This document shows, piece by piece, positions 7,865 through 17,021 of a stretch of DNA of 64,000 nucleotides. The stretch is from positions 1-64,000 of the forward strand of contig PDTX01000004.1 in assembly GCA_002749065.1 (NCBI GenBank), written 5' to 3'. Positions within the stretch are counted from its first letter, which is position 1, and each line of letters opens with the position of its first letter. The position numbers and the translations under genes were made by a program. The DNA is from Bacteroidia bacterium. Its GTDB lineage: Bacteria; Bacteroidota; Bacteroidia; Bacteroidales; CAJPTX01. The notes beneath the pieces were generated by a model. It saw only the letters and a list, made by a program, of their open reading frames with translations, was not told the DNA's origin and ran no database searches.

Positions 7865-9151
7865 CTATTGATACCTGCGTCTGATGAACCAGATATCGTT
7901 AAGTGACAGGCCCAGCAGTAGATGCGCGTATATTCCCTGTGCAAGGCCTGCGTCCTTCGTTCCTATTATTCCGGTGCGCACCCCCAGGTGGAACATCGAC
8001 CCGAGGTACTTGTAGGGGAAGCCGAGGCCCGCCGAGAGGCCCATGTCGTATATCGCGAGGTCCTTCGGGCGGATGGGCCGCTTCTCCAGGTGTAGCCCCA
8101 GGCGGTAGCGCATCCGCGCGCCGTACGACCGCTGCGACGAGCGGTCGGGCGTGTACTGCATGCCCAGGTGCGCGGCGTACCCCTTGGTCATGCCCTGGTT
8201 TACCCCCAGGAGCTCGAAGTTGCTCCAGTCCTGCAGGGCCACGTCGGCCCCCATCTCCCACCGCCGGTCGGCGTACAGCGCCCCGAAGTTCATCCGCAGG
8301 GGGAGGCGTAGGCTCCCCTCGCGGCGTAGCTCGTTGCTGGCCAGGTACCGCTGCTGGTTGATGTAGCGGTAGGTCACCTCGTAGCGGTTCTCCACGTTGG
8401 CCCAGGGGGCCTGCTGCACCGTGGCGCCCAGGCGTAGCTCGCGCCGGGCCTCGGGCGCGCCCAGCGGGATGGTCCCCTGCACGCCCAGGGCTAGGTCTAC
8501 GCCCTTTATCACCATGCGGTCGTCGAAGTCCGCCTCCGCGTACAGCGCGTTGTTCGGCACGTGCATCTCCTGCTGGCGGTTCACCGAGCCGAAGATGTAC
8601 CCGGCATTCAGGCCGATGGAGAGCTGGTCCAGCGGGGCCCACGCGGCCCCCAGGAAGGCCTGGCTCAGCCCGCCCACGCCGTAGTGCCGGTAGCGGATTC
8701 GCCCGACCTCGCTCAGGACCTCGGGCCGCGTCTCGTAGCGGGTGATGTCGTAGCCCATCTGGCTCACCGGCTCGAAGCCCACGGCCATGCCCAGGTAGCG
8801 CCCCACCGGGAACTGCATGTTCACGTGGTGTATGGCCCCGGTGAGGAACTCCTTGCTCGTGTCTTCGCTCTCGAACCGCTGGTAGCCACCAATCAGGCCC
8901 AGGTCCAGGATGAAGGACATCGTGTCCTGCCGGGTGTAGGAGGCCGGGTTGGACGAGTTGATGATGTGCCCATCGCGCAGCCCCTGGGTGAGGCCACCCA
9001 TCGAGAAGGACTTGATGCTCCCCCGGGGTACGAGCTCGCCGAGCCCGTAGCGGGAGTAGGGTGACTGCGTGGTGTTCGTCTGCCCGTGGCAAGGCCCGCC
9101 GGCCAGCATGCCGAGCACCATCAGAAGTATGTACGCTATCCCCTTACGCAT
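7865..9151 (-). CDS. outer membrane beta-barrel protein (SPYSRYGLGE family)
   Basis: A 428-residue protein with a signal peptide (cleavage after PCHGQ, about residue 24). The mature start carries the conserved SPYSRYGLGEL motif, then SMGGLTQGLRDG and SSNPASY, as in a widespread Bacteroidota family resembling FadL/OmpP1-like barrels. The rest alternates short amphipathic strands with turns and ends in an aromatic-rich strand (IWFIRRRYQ). The function is unknown; location in the outer membrane is predicted. The ATG overlaps the stop of coaX by 8 nt (ATGCGTAA), which suggests coupled translation. Confidence 0.75.
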   Translation of the reverse strand: MRKGIAYILLMVLGMLAGGPCHGQTNTTQSPYSRYGLGELVPRGSIKSFSMGGLTQGLRDGHIINSSNPASYTRQDTMSFILDLGLIGGYQRFESEDTSKEFLTGAIHHVNMQFPVGRYLGMAVGFEPVSQMGYDITRYETRPEVLSEVGRIRYRHYGVGGLSQAFLGAAWAPLDQLSIGLNAGYIFGSVNRQQEMHVPNNALYAEADFDDRMVIKGVDLALGVQGTIPLGAPEARRELRLGATVQQAPWANVENRYEVTYRYINQQRYLASNELRREGSLRLPLRMNFGALYADRRWEMGADVALQDWSNFELLGVNQGMTKGYAAHLGMQYTPDRSSQRSYGARMRYRLGLHLEKRPIRPKDLAIYDMGLSAGLGFPYKYLGSMFHLGVRTGIIGTKDAGLAQGIYAHLLLGLSLNDIWFIRRRYQ

Positions 9152-9905
9152 TGCATTCCGTTAATCGATTTAGCCCGTCCAGCACTAGGTTAGGCCGCAC
9201 AAAGTTGCAATAAAAAAGTCGTCTGTGCAAAAAATCGGCATCACCGCCACATAGAATTAGCTTCAATTCCCCATGCTGCTCGGCCAATTTCCGGTGGTAG
9301 AACTCCACCTCGGCCACCACGCCCCACACCGCGCCGCTGCGGAGGCAATCGGCCGTACTCCCGCCCACCAGCGGGCTGTCCTCCCCCCGCTCCACGAGGG
9401 GCAGCCGGGCCGTGTGCTCGTGCAGCGATGCGAGCCGGAGCCCGATGCCCGGGGAGATGGCCCCCCCGTGGTACACGCCCGCGGCGTCCAGAAAATCGTA
9501 GGTGATGGCCGTGCCCAGGTCCACCACCAGCAGGGGGCAGGCCTCGAACTCGAAGGCCGCGCCCGCCATCGCGGCCAGCCGGTCGCGCCCCAGCGTCTCG
9601 GGCGTGGAGTACCCTACGCGGAAGGGGAGCGTGGAGCGGTGGCTCAGCACGTGCACGGGGATGCTCGCCCCCAGCAGCGCCCGCAGCTCCTCCTCCCGCT
9701 GCGCCACTGAGCTGATGATGGCCCGCGCCACGGGGTACTCCGCCAGCAACCGTTCCACCCGGTCGGCCAGCCCCTCGGTGCACCGCGTCGTCAGCACCTG
9801 CCGCCGCCCGGCGTAGATACCCAGCTTCGTGCTGCTGTTTCCCGCATCGACTACCAGCCGATAATCGCCCTCCGCGCCGTGGAGGGCCCTGCCGTCTCGC
9901 TCCAT
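9144..9905 (-). CDS. coaX: type III pantothenate kinase
   Basis: ATP-dependent phosphorylation of pantothenate, the first step of coenzyme A synthesis, by the CoaX-type enzyme (ASKHA fold). Motifs are VDAGNSSTKLGIY near the N-terminus (phosphate 1 loop), TLGRDRLAAMAGA, then VVDLGTAITYDF (phosphate 2 and catalytic Asp region) and GGAISPGIGLRLASLH. The ATG at 9905 gives 253 residues and leaves one base after the mfd stop; an upstream in-frame start would overlap mfd by 47 nt and is not preferred. The short spacing on both sides indicates co-transcription with mfd and the outer membrane protein gene. Confidence 0.92.
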   Translation of the reverse strand: MERDGRALHGAEGDYRLVVDAGNSSTKLGIYAGRRQVLTTRCTEGLADRVERLLAEYPVARAIISSVAQREEELRALLGASIPVHVLSHRSTLPFRVGYSTPETLGRDRLAAMAGAAFEFEACPLLVVDLGTAITYDFLDAAGVYHGGAISPGIGLRLASLHEHTARLPLVERGEDSPLVGGSTADCLRSGAVWGVVAEVEFYHRKLAEQHGELKLILCGGDADFLHRRLFYCNFVRPNLVLDGLNRLTECNA

Positions 9906-9906
9906 G

Positions 9907-12900
9907 CTACTGCTCCTTTCCCAGCTGCGTGAGCACCCCCATGGCCACCTCAACGCTCTCCACCCCGCGCACGTCGAGCCGTAGCCGCTCGGCCAGCTGC
10001 CGCAGCCGGAAGCGCTGGGTATCGGCCTGGATGTTCCGTAGGATACGCCCGAAGATTTCGCCCTGGTAGTAGGGCGAGCTCACCGGCGTGATGAATTGCA
10101 GCTGGAGTGCCCCGCCCCTCATCACCAGCTTCTCGACCCCCAGCGAGGCCGCCAGCCACTTCATCGGCGGGATGCCCATCAGCGCCTCGGCCTGCGGGGG
10201 GAGCGGGCCGAAGCGGTCGCGCAGCCCGAGCCGGTACTGCTCCAGCTCCTGGGCCGTCCCCAGGCGGTCGATCTCGCGGTAGAGCCGCATCCGCTCCGTG
10301 GCGTTCTCCACGTACTCGTCCGGCAGGCTGATGTCCAGGTCCGTCTCCACGGTGCAGTCCTTCCCCCAGCCCATGCCATCGGCCGCCCCGCTGTCCTCGA
10401 AGAGGTCGGGGAACTCGGTGAGCTTCAGCTCGCTCATCGCCTCGTCCAGTATGCGCTGGTAGGTCTCGATGCCCATGTCCACGATGAAGCCGCTCTGCTC
10501 GGCCCCCAGCAGGTTGCCCGCCCCGCGGATGTCCAGGTCCTGCATGGCGATGGACATCCCCGAGCCCAGGTCCGAGTAGTCCTCCAGGGCCTTGAGCCGC
10601 CGGCGGGCCGCGTCGGTCAGCGGCTCGGTGGTCGGCACCACGATGTAGCAGTAGGCCTTGCGGTTCGTCCGGCCCACGCGCCCCCGTAGCTGGTGGAGGT
10701 CGCTCAGGCCGAAGCGGTGCCCGTTGTTCACAATCATCGTGTTCGCATTCGGGATGTCGAGGCCCGACTCCACGATGGAGGTGCTCAGCAGCAGGTCGTA
10801 CTCCCCGTCCATGAACGCCAGCATGGCCTGCTCGATCTCCGTCGGCTTCATCTGCCCGTGCGCGACGCCCACGCGGATGCCCGGCACCATCTCCTCCACG
10901 ATCTGGCGTATCTGCCCGAGGTTCTGCACCCAGTTGTGCACGAAGAAGACCTGCCCGCCCCGGTCCAGCTCGCGGGTGATGGCCTCGGTGAGCCGCGCGC
11001 GGTCGAACATCATCACCTCGGTCGCAATCGGGTAGCGGTTCGGCGGGGGGGTGTTGATGATGGACATGTCCCGCGCGCCCATGAGCGAGAACTGCAGCGT
11101 CCGCGGGATGGGCGTTGCCGTCAGCGTCAGCGTGTCCACGTTCACCCGCAGCTGCTTGAGCTTCTCCTTGGCCGCCACCCCGAACTTCTGCTCCTCGTCG
11201 ACGATGAGCAGGCCCAGGTCCTTGAAGCGGACCGTCTTCCCCAGGATGGCGTGCGTGCCGATGAGGATGTCGACCTTCCCCTCGGCCAGGGCCTGCTTCA
11301 CCTCGCGCTGCTCGCGGGCCGAGCGCAGCCGGGAGAGCAGCTCCACGCGGACGGGGAAGTCCGCCAGCCGCTGCCCGAAGGTCTTGTAGTGCTGCAGGGC
11401 CAGCACCGTGGTCGGCACCAGCACGCACACCTGCTTCCCGTCGGTTGCGGCCTTGAATGCCGCCCGGACCGCGATCTCCGTCTTGCCGAAGCCCACGTCG
11501 CCGCACACCAGGCGGTCCATCGGGATGTCGGCCTCCATGTCCTGCTTGACGGCCCGGGTCGCCAGCAGCTGGTCCGGCGTGTCCTCGAAGATGAAGGAGG
11601 CCTCCAGCTGCTCCTGGAGGTAGCTGTCGGGCGAGAAGGCGAAGCCCTTCTCCACCCGGCGGGCCGCGTATAGCCGGATGAGCTCCCGGGCCCGCTCCTT
11701 CACCTCGCGCTTGACGCGCTCCTTCATGCGGCTCCACACCCCGGAGCCCAGCTTGTGGATGGTCGGCGGCTCATCGTCGCTGGCGCGGTACTTCGAGAGG
11801 CGGTGCAGGTTGTGGATGCTCACCATGAGCGTGTCGCCGTCGCGGTACGAGAGGCAGACGTACTCGCCCGATGTGCCCCCCGCCCCCTCGCGGATGAAGC
11901 CCTCGAAGCGGCCCACCCCGTGGTCCACGTGCACGACGTAGTCGCCCGGGTGGAGCGCCTGCAGCTCGTTGAGGGTGAATGCATCGCGCTTGGGCAGCGC
12001 CTTGCGCAGCTTGTAGCGGTGGTAGCGGTCGAAGAGCTGGTGGTCCGTGTATACGTTCACGCCGCTGTCCGCGTCCGAGAAGCCCTCGTGCAGCGGGAGG
12101 GATACCAGGCGGTAGCAGTCGCGCTCCAGGCCCAGCTCGTCGAATATGGCCCGGAGGCGGCGCCTCTGGCTCTCCTGCTCGGCGAAGATGTAGGTCCTGT
12201 GGCCCATCTGATGCTCCCGGTTCAGGCTCTCGACCAGCGAGGGGAAGTTGCGCGCGAAGTTCGGCTGGGGCTGCGTGCGGAAGCTCACGGTTGCACCCTG
12301 TTCGCCCTCGCCGAGCCCTAGCTCGAAGCGCGTATGCTGGCCCACCGCCGCGGCCAGCTCCTCGGGGCGTAGGAAGCACTCCGCCAGCTCGTTGCTCAGG
12401 CCTTTGGTCTGGTCTGCGTAGCGCTCTAGGGAGGGGGCCCAGTCCTCGGTCCACACGGTGGCGTTGTCCGTGAGCAGCTCCAGAATGCTCTGCTGGCCGC
12501 CGGTTGGGGCGTTGGTGAATAGGGGGATGATGCGGCATGCGTCCATGCTGCCGGTCGAGAGCTGGGTGTCCACCGAGAAGCGGCGGATGCTGTCCACCTC
12601 GTCGTCCAGGAAGTCGAAGCGGTAGGGCTCGTTGTCCTCGAAGGAGAAGATGTCCACGATGGAGCCCCGCCGCGCGTACTGCCCGGGGCGGAATACGAAG
12701 TCCTCCCGGGTGAAGCCCATGTCGGCCAGCAGCTCCTCGAGCGTGTTGGGCTGGAGCCGCTCACCCACCTTGATGCTCAGGATGCTGGCCGTGTAGCTCT
12801 CGCGGCTCACGATTCGCTCGCCCACCGCCTCCAGCCAGGTGACCACGATTAGCCGCCCCGCCGCGTCGCCCAGCTCCTCCTGCCGCCCCACCAGCTCGTT

Positions 12901-13254
12901 GCGCTGCACCTGCGCCTCGGCCGATGGCGAGCCCTGGCCGGGGCCCTCCGGGTAGCTCGAGGGGAAGTACAGCAGCTGCGCCTCGCCCAGCGCCGCCGAG
13001 AGGTCAGAGTAGAGGTAGGCCGCGGCCTCCTGCCCCTCGCAGATGGCGACCTGCACCCCCTCGCCATCCTGCTGCAGACCGGCCAGCAGCAGGGCGACGA
13101 AGGACCCGCTGAGCCCGCGTAGCCGGGCGGAGTCCCCCTTGGACCTACACCCGGCGAGGGTCTGCCCCCCCGGGCCGCGGACCGCGCCGCGCGCCAGCTC
13201 CAGGAAATCGTTCACCCCCCCGGTCACCCCATCGCCCTCAAGCGTCTGCCCCAT
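9907..13254 (-). CDS. mfd: transcription-repair coupling factor
   Basis: ATP-dependent translocase that removes RNA polymerase stalled at lesions and recruits UvrA, coupling transcription to nucleotide excision repair. The 1115 residues match the family. The N-terminal UvrB-like region is followed by the RNA polymerase-interacting domain (PGDYVVHVDHGVGRFEG, about residues 440-455), the superfamily 2 motor with Walker A GDVGFGKT (about 585-592) and DEEQ (about 686-689), and the RecG-like TRG region with the QLRGRVGR helicase motif VI. A C-terminal D7 domain follows. It is the first gene of the operon running to 4298. No clear TAnnTTTG element was found in its short upstream gap. Confidence 0.96.
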   Translation of the reverse strand: MGQTLEGDGVTGGVNDFLELARGAVRGPGGQTLAGCRSKGDSARLRGLSGSFVALLLAGLQQDGEGVQVAICEGQEAAAYLYSDLSAALGEAQLLYFPSSYPEGPGQGSPSAEAQVQRNELVGRQEELGDAAGRLIVVTWLEAVGERIVSRESYTASILSIKVGERLQPNTLEELLADMGFTREDFVFRPGQYARRGSIVDIFSFEDNEPYRFDFLDDEVDSIRRFSVDTQLSTGSMDACRIIPLFTNAPTGGQQSILELLTDNATVWTEDWAPSLERYADQTKGLSNELAECFLRPEELAAAVGQHTRFELGLGEGEQGATVSFRTQPQPNFARNFPSLVESLNREHQMGHRTYIFAEQESQRRRLRAIFDELGLERDCYRLVSLPLHEGFSDADSGVNVYTDHQLFDRYHRYKLRKALPKRDAFTLNELQALHPGDYVVHVDHGVGRFEGFIREGAGGTSGEYVCLSYRDGDTLMVSIHNLHRLSKYRASDDEPPTIHKLGSGVWSRMKERVKREVKERARELIRLYAARRVEKGFAFSPDSYLQEQLEASFIFEDTPDQLLATRAVKQDMEADIPMDRLVCGDVGFGKTEIAVRAAFKAATDGKQVCVLVPTTVLALQHYKTFGQRLADFPVRVELLSRLRSAREQREVKQALAEGKVDILIGTHAILGKTVRFKDLGLLIVDEEQKFGVAAKEKLKQLRVNVDTLTLTATPIPRTLQFSLMGARDMSIINTPPPNRYPIATEVMMFDRARLTEAITRELDRGGQVFFVHNWVQNLGQIRQIVEEMVPGIRVGVAHGQMKPTEIEQAMLAFMDGEYDLLLSTSIVESGLDIPNANTMIVNNGHRFGLSDLHQLRGRVGRTNRKAYCYIVVPTTEPLTDAARRRLKALEDYSDLGSGMSIAMQDLDIRGAGNLLGAEQSGFIVDMGIETYQRILDEAMSELKLTEFPDLFEDSGAADGMGWGKDCTVETDLDISLPDEYVENATERMRLYREIDRLGTAQELEQYRLGLRDRFGPLPPQAEALMGIPPMKWLAASLGVEKLVMRGGALQLQFITPVSSPYYQGEIFGRILRNIQADTQRFRLRQLAERLRLDVRGVESVEVAMGVLTQLGKEQ

Positions 13255-13296
13255 CTAGTAGCCCGCCTCCATCGTGCGGATTTGTTCGCCACATAC

Positions 13297-13332
13297 CGAA
13301 AAGGCGCGCACGGGGAAAAGCCCCATGCGCGC
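13297..13332 (-). terminator. intrinsic terminator after the SiaC-like gene
   Basis: On the minus strand a stem of GCGCGCA/TGCGCGC (7 bp, outer) plus GGGG/CCCC (inner) around a T-rich loop is followed by TTTT. It lies about 36 nt after the stop of the DUF1987 gene and separates it from mfd. Confidence 0.6.
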
Positions 13333-13367
13333 TGCTCTATGCGTGGCTATCGCTAGCCCCATCGGAG

Positions 13368-13739
13368 CTAGAGATGCTCGAAGGTGAACGGTAGTTTGAT
13401 GATCTGCGAGTAGTCCTCGCCCGCCTCGCGCATGTCCTCATCGTCCTTCTGGTAGTACCACACGACCTTCACGGTGTGGCCCGCCTCGCCCAGCTCGGAG
13501 AGCCGCTTGAGGATGCCCAGAATCGCCTTCGAGGAGCTCGTGTTGTAGTACTCCAGCTTCATGTGGAACACCGTTTCGGTGGCCGGCGAGGCGGCGTACG
13601 ATTCAATCCACTCCATCGCCGGACGGTACAGCTCTATCGAATTCTCCGGGATGGAGCGACCCTCCACCACCAAATGCCCATCGGGCGTAAAGCCAATCGA
13701 TGGCGTACGCTTCGTACCCTCTATCTTCAGAATTTCCAT
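13368..13739 (-). CDS. SiaC-like regulatory phosphoprotein (DUF1987)
   Basis: A 123-residue protein of the DUF1987 family, whose characterised member in Pseudomonas, SiaC, is phosphorylated on a threonine by the kinase SiaB and in its unphosphorylated state activates a diguanylate cyclase. The family signature YYNTSSSKAILGIL is present at about residues 64-77, with Thr67 in the position of the known phosphorylation site; the N-terminal TPSIGFTPDGHLVVEGRS and the C-terminal acidic DYSQIIKLPF also fit. In many Bacteroidota a SiaB-like gene lies next door. Here the only candidate partner, at 23778-24362, is 10 kb away. It has its own promoter and a terminator. The output pathway in this organism is unknown. 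Confidence 0.88.
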   Translation of the reverse strand: MEILKIEGTKRTPSIGFTPDGHLVVEGRSIPENSIELYRPAMEWIESYAASPATETVFHMKLEYYNTSSSKAILGILKRLSELGEAGHTVKVVWYYQKDDEDMREAGEDYSQIIKLPFTFEHL

Positions 13740-13797
13740 CGCAAAAAAATTATTCTACCCACCAACAGAATCAGCCCACCGCCCCCGCTCTACTGCG

Positions 13798-13827
13798 CAA
13801 AGGTAGCAAAAATCTACCACTCTGCAA
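13798..13827 (-). promoter_or_regulatory. promoter of the SiaC-like gene
   Basis: Minus-strand TTG (13827-13825), 19 nt, then TACCTTTG (13805-13798). A full match to the Bacteroidota consensus, about 58 nt before the start codon at 13739. Confidence 0.7.
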
Positions 13828-13863
13828 CAGGTGCTCGCCACCCGTGGCTAGTCTGCTACGAAT

Positions 13864-14628
13864 TTAATTTGCAGCGGCATCCAGCAGCAGCTCCACCGGG
13901 CAGTGGTCCGAGCCCATCACCTCGGCGTGGATGCTCGCCCCGGCGATGCGGTCAGCCAGCCGCGCCGAGACCAGGAAGTAGTCGATCCGCCAGCCCGCGT
14001 TGTTGGCCCGCGCCCGGCCCCGGTACGACCACCAGGAGTAGGCCCCGACGGCATCGGGGTGCAGGTGGCGGAACGTATCCACGAAGCCCGCCCCCAGCAG
14101 CTCGCTCATCTTGCCCCGCTCCTCGTCCGTGAAGCCCGCGTTGCGGCGGTTCGTCTTCGGGTTCTTCAGGTCGATCTCCTGGTGCGCCACGTTCATGTCG
14201 CCGCAGATCACCACCGGCTTGCGCGCGTCCAGCCCCACTACGTACGCCCGGAAGGCATCCTCCCACTCCATGCGGTACTCCAGCCGTCGCAGCTCGTCCT
14301 GCGAGTTCGGCACGTACACCGTCACCAGGTAGAAGTCCTCCATCTCCAGGGTGATTAGCCGCCCCTCGCGGTCGTGCGCCTCCACCCCAAGCCCGTAGCT
14401 GACGCGCTGCGGCTCGTGCCGGGTGTAGATGCCCGTGCCGCTGTAGCCCTTCTTCTCGGCGTAGCTCCAGTAGGAGGTGTAGCCCTCCAGCTCCGCGTCC
14501 AGCTGCCCGGCCTGCATCTTGCTCTCCTGCAGGCAGAAGAAATCCGCGTCCAGCGCCCGGACCACCTCCGGGAAGCCCTTCTTGTAGCAGGCCCGTAGGC
14601 CGTTCACGTTCCACGATACTAGCTTCAT
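13864..14628 (-). CDS. xth: exodeoxyribonuclease III / AP endonuclease (Xth family)
   Basis: Class II AP endonuclease and 3'-5' exonuclease of base-excision repair, in the endonuclease/exonuclease/phosphatase superfamily. The start at ATG 14628 gives [13 protein letters not shown], the canonical family N-terminus; 46 further upstream codons are open but have no family match. The catalytic elements are LQESKMQ (metal-binding Glu, about residue 34), [27 protein letters not shown] (about 148-165) and the final [11 protein letters not shown] (catalytic Asp-His). The 254 residues match the family. The upstream TACCTTTA (14705-14698 on the minus strand) is a near-consensus -7. Confidence 0.95.
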   Translation of the reverse strand: MKLVSWNVNGLRACYKKGFPEVVRALDADFFCLQESKMQAGQLDAELEGYTSYWSYAEKKGYSGTGIYTRHEPQRVSYGLGVEAHDREGRLITLEMEDFYLVTVYVPNSQDELRRLEYRMEWEDAFRAYVVGLDARKPVVICGDMNVAHQEIDLKNPKTNRRNAGFTDEERGKMSELLGAGFVDTFRHLHPDAVGAYSWWSYRGRARANNAGWRIDYFLVSARLADRIAGASIHAEVMGSDHCPVELLLDAAAN

Positions 14629-15056
14629 ATCTCGTTGATTATGGGGTATACTTCCTGTGCCGGGCTTTACGGACACGGGTGAGGGTTTTGGGGATGTAAA
14701 GGTAGCATTTTTCCCTTTCCCCAAGGTTCTACCCCAGCCGTTCTGGGTGCGCATCCTCCGCGGCATGCCTCTGGGCTATTTCCCCTCTTTTGCCATGGTT
14801 GGGGGTACGTGGGGTCAGGCAATCCGTTCTAAATTGCGTCTAAATTGCAAATATAACTAGCTCATTACTTGCATTTTATACAGAAAGGAAAGGAAAGGAA
14901 AGGAAAGGAAAGGAAAGGAAAGGAAAGGAAAGGCCGCTTCGATGTTTGGGCGATGGGGATTCCCACCATGGGGTCACGGCGGCAATGGGCAGATTCATGT
15001 ATATGAGTTTGAAGTCGGAAAGATTTTCTAGATAATCAATAAAAAACTAAGGTACT
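14629..15056 (+). other. 428-nt intergenic region with simple-sequence repeat
   Basis: Lies between the divergent xth and yccF genes. It holds a near-consensus minus-strand -7 element (TACCTTTA, 14705-14698), a second minus-strand match TATATTTG (14855-14848), the AAAGG tract (14884-14933), and AT-rich sequence just before yccF. No open reading frame with coding character was found. Confidence 0.6.
14884..14933 (+). repeat. pentanucleotide simple-sequence repeat (AAAGG)10
   Basis: Ten perfect copies of AAAGG, 50 nt, ending 124 nt before the yccF start codon. Perfect tracts of this length are prone to slipped-strand copy-number change; in a promoter region this can act as a phase-variable switch. 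Confidence 0.95.
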
Positions 15057-15512
15057 ATGAGAATTCTGGGTAACATCTTGTGGCACATTCCATTCTGCGG
15101 GTTCATGTCCGCATTGCTATGCTTTCTGCTCGGTGGTCTGCTGGTGCTCACGGTGGTGGGCGCGCCGATTGGCTTGGGGTTGATACAGCTGTCCAAATTC
15201 TTACTGACGCCCTTTTCCTGCGCGATGGTCAGCAAGAGCGATATGGATGCCTCACCGAACAAGCAGTGGGAGACTTTCGGCACGGTAGTGCGGATTCTGT
15301 ATTTCCCGGTGGGTGTATTTCTGGCCGTTGTGGCGGCTTTTCAGGTAGTAGGCCTCTTCGTCACGATAGTCGGGATCCCGGTGGCGCTGGTTCTGGCCAA
15401 ATCCCTGGGGACCTTCTTCAACCCCGTGGGCAAGGTCTGCGTTTCCCGCGCGGTGGCGAACGAGGTGGCATCGCGGAAGGCCAAGGCGCAGCTCGACGGG
15501 TATTCGTCGTAG
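15057..15512 (+). CDS. YccF domain-containing inner membrane protein
   Basis: A 151-residue protein with two copies of the YccF-type hydrophobic module: membrane stretches about residues 14-45 and 83-120, each ending in a small-residue motif (LTVVGAPIGLG near 34 and VTIVGIPVALV near 104). The N-terminus MRILGNILWHIP resembles the YccF start. The molecular function of this family is unknown. The ATG at 15057 follows AT-rich sequence with no clear TAnnTTTG element. The unusual feature is the AAAGG repeat tract upstream. Confidence 0.65.
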   Translation: MRILGNILWHIPFCGFMSALLCFLLGGLLVLTVVGAPIGLGLIQLSKFLLTPFSCAMVSKSDMDASPNKQWETFGTVVRILYFPVGVFLAVVAAFQVVGLFVTIVGIPVALVLAKSLGTFFNPVGKVCVSRAVANEVASRKAKAQLDGYSS

Positions 15513-15545
15513 GCGCACCCTCGTAGCCCGCGCATTCAGGACTTG

Positions 15546-15586
15546 AAAAGGGGGTATTCGCCCACGCATGGCGGGCGAATACCCCC
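15546..15586 (-). terminator. intrinsic terminator after L-serine ammonia-lyase gene
   Basis: A perfect 14-bp stem (15550-15563 with 15573-15586) and a 9-nt loop. On the minus strand the stem is followed by CTTTTC. It sits 41 nt past the sdaA stop and between convergent genes, so it may act on both. Confidence 0.75.
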
Positions 15587-15627
15587 TCTAGCTGCTTGCG
15601 TCCCAGTTGGTTGTGCTTCCGCGCGCC

Positions 15628-16848
15628 TTACTCCACCTTGTAGACTATGGCCAGCCCCCCCTCGGCCGTTTCGCGGTAGAGGGAGGGGAGGTCCTTGCCG
15701 GTGCGGCGCATGACCTCCACGACCTGGTCGAAGCTCACGCGGTGCTGCCCGTCGCTGAAGGTGCCGTAGGTGTTGGCGTCGAGCGCGCGGGCGGCGGCGA
15801 AGGCGTTGCGCTCGATGCAGGGTATCTGGACCAGGCCGCAGACGGGGTCGCACGTCAGGCCGAGGTGGTGCTCCAGGCCCATCTCCGCGGAGTACTCGAT
15901 CTGGCTGAGCGAGCCGCCGAAGAGCTGGCACGCGGCGGCGGCCCCCATGGCGCAGGCCACGCCGATCTCGCCCTGGCAGCCGACCTCCGCGCCGGAGATG
16001 GAGGCGTTGGTGCGCACCACGTTGCCGAAGAGGCCGGCGGTGGCCAGGGAGCGCAGGATGTGCTTTCGCCCGTAGTCGCGGCTCTGCTCCAGGTGGTAGA
16101 GCACGGCCGGGATGACCCCGCAGCTGCCGCAGGTAGGGGCCGTGGCGACGCGCCCCAGGCAGGCGTTCTGCTCGCTGACGGCCAGGGCGTAGGCGTAGAC
16201 CAGGCCCCGGCTGCGGATGCTCATCGAGCCGAAGCCCATGGCCTTGGACCAGTACTTGGAGGCCTTGCGGTGTAGGCCCAGGCCGCCGGGTATGATGCCG
16301 TCCGCGTCGAGGCCCTCGACCACGGCGGCGCGCATGACGTTCCACACCTCGTCGAGGTAGTCCCAGATGTCGCTCTCCTCGTGCTGGTCCACGTAGCTCC
16401 AGAAGGAGTGGCCGCTCTCGGTGAGCTCGCTGAGGATGTCCTTGATGTAGTGCTTGGGGTAGACCTCGCCCCCCGCGCGCTCGTCGAACTCCTCGCAGGC
16501 GAGCGCGCCCCCGCCCACGCTGTAGACGGTCCAGCTGTCGAGCAGGCGCGCCTGGCCGCTGGGGTCATCGCGCCAGCCCTCGAGTATCATGCCGTTGGGG
16601 TGGTCGGGTAGCGTTTCGGTGTAGTGCCACTCGATGCGGCAGGGGGCCTTGGGCTCTATGGTCTGCTGCAGGCCGGTGTCGGTCATGTGGCCCTTGCCGG
16701 TGGTGGCCAGGCTGCCGTAGAGGTGCACAACGTAGCGGCTGGCCTCGGGGCATCGTGCCAGGAACATCTCGGCGGCCCGCACTGGGCCCATGGTGTGGCT
16801 CGAGCTCGGGCCGTTGCCTATGCGGAATATCGACTTTATGGTGTCCAT
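15628..16848 (-). CDS. sdaA: L-serine ammonia-lyase, single-chain iron-sulfur type
   Basis: Deaminates L-serine to pyruvate and ammonia, using a [4Fe-4S] cluster. The N-terminal beta domain carries FRIGNGPSSSHTMGPVRAA (about residues 8-26) and the alpha domain holds the cluster cysteines in APTCGSCGVIPAVL (about 239-252) and TCDPVCGLVQIPCIERNA (about 335-352). The 406 residues are in the range seen for Bacteroidales single-chain enzymes and shorter than the E. coli form. Upstream, TACCTTCG (minus strand 16881-16874) is a one-mismatch -7. A strong hairpin terminates the gene. Confidence 0.95.
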   Translation of the reverse strand: MDTIKSIFRIGNGPSSSHTMGPVRAAEMFLARCPEASRYVVHLYGSLATTGKGHMTDTGLQQTIEPKAPCRIEWHYTETLPDHPNGMILEGWRDDPSGQARLLDSWTVYSVGGGALACEEFDERAGGEVYPKHYIKDILSELTESGHSFWSYVDQHEESDIWDYLDEVWNVMRAAVVEGLDADGIIPGGLGLHRKASKYWSKAMGFGSMSIRSRGLVYAYALAVSEQNACLGRVATAPTCGSCGVIPAVLYHLEQSRDYGRKHILRSLATAGLFGNVVRTNASISGAEVGCQGEIGVACAMGAAAACQLFGGSLSQIEYSAEMGLEHHLGLTCDPVCGLVQIPCIERNAFAAARALDANTYGTFSDGQHRVSFDQVVEVMRRTGKDLPSLYRETAEGGLAIVYKVE

Positions 16849-17021
16849 TCGTTCGGGTCTTTGGTTTGTGGCGCGAAGGTAAGGAAGTTGGGGGAGTTGG
16901 GGTGTGCTCTTCCCAGCTCCGGGCGTGATGCAGGGGGGCCAGAGGGGAAATCTCGGCGGCTAGCTCCTCCGACGAGTGCCGCTTGCCATGGGCCTGGGGC
17001 GAGCCCCCTAGCCGTGGTGTA

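Noticed and set aside
14657..14860. A 67-codon open frame upstream of yccF
   Set aside because: No promoter, no recognisable protein features, and it overlaps the region expected to hold regulatory sequence of the divergent genes.
14884..14933. CRISPR array
   Set aside because: The units are 5-nt perfect tandem copies without spacers; this is a simple-sequence repeat.
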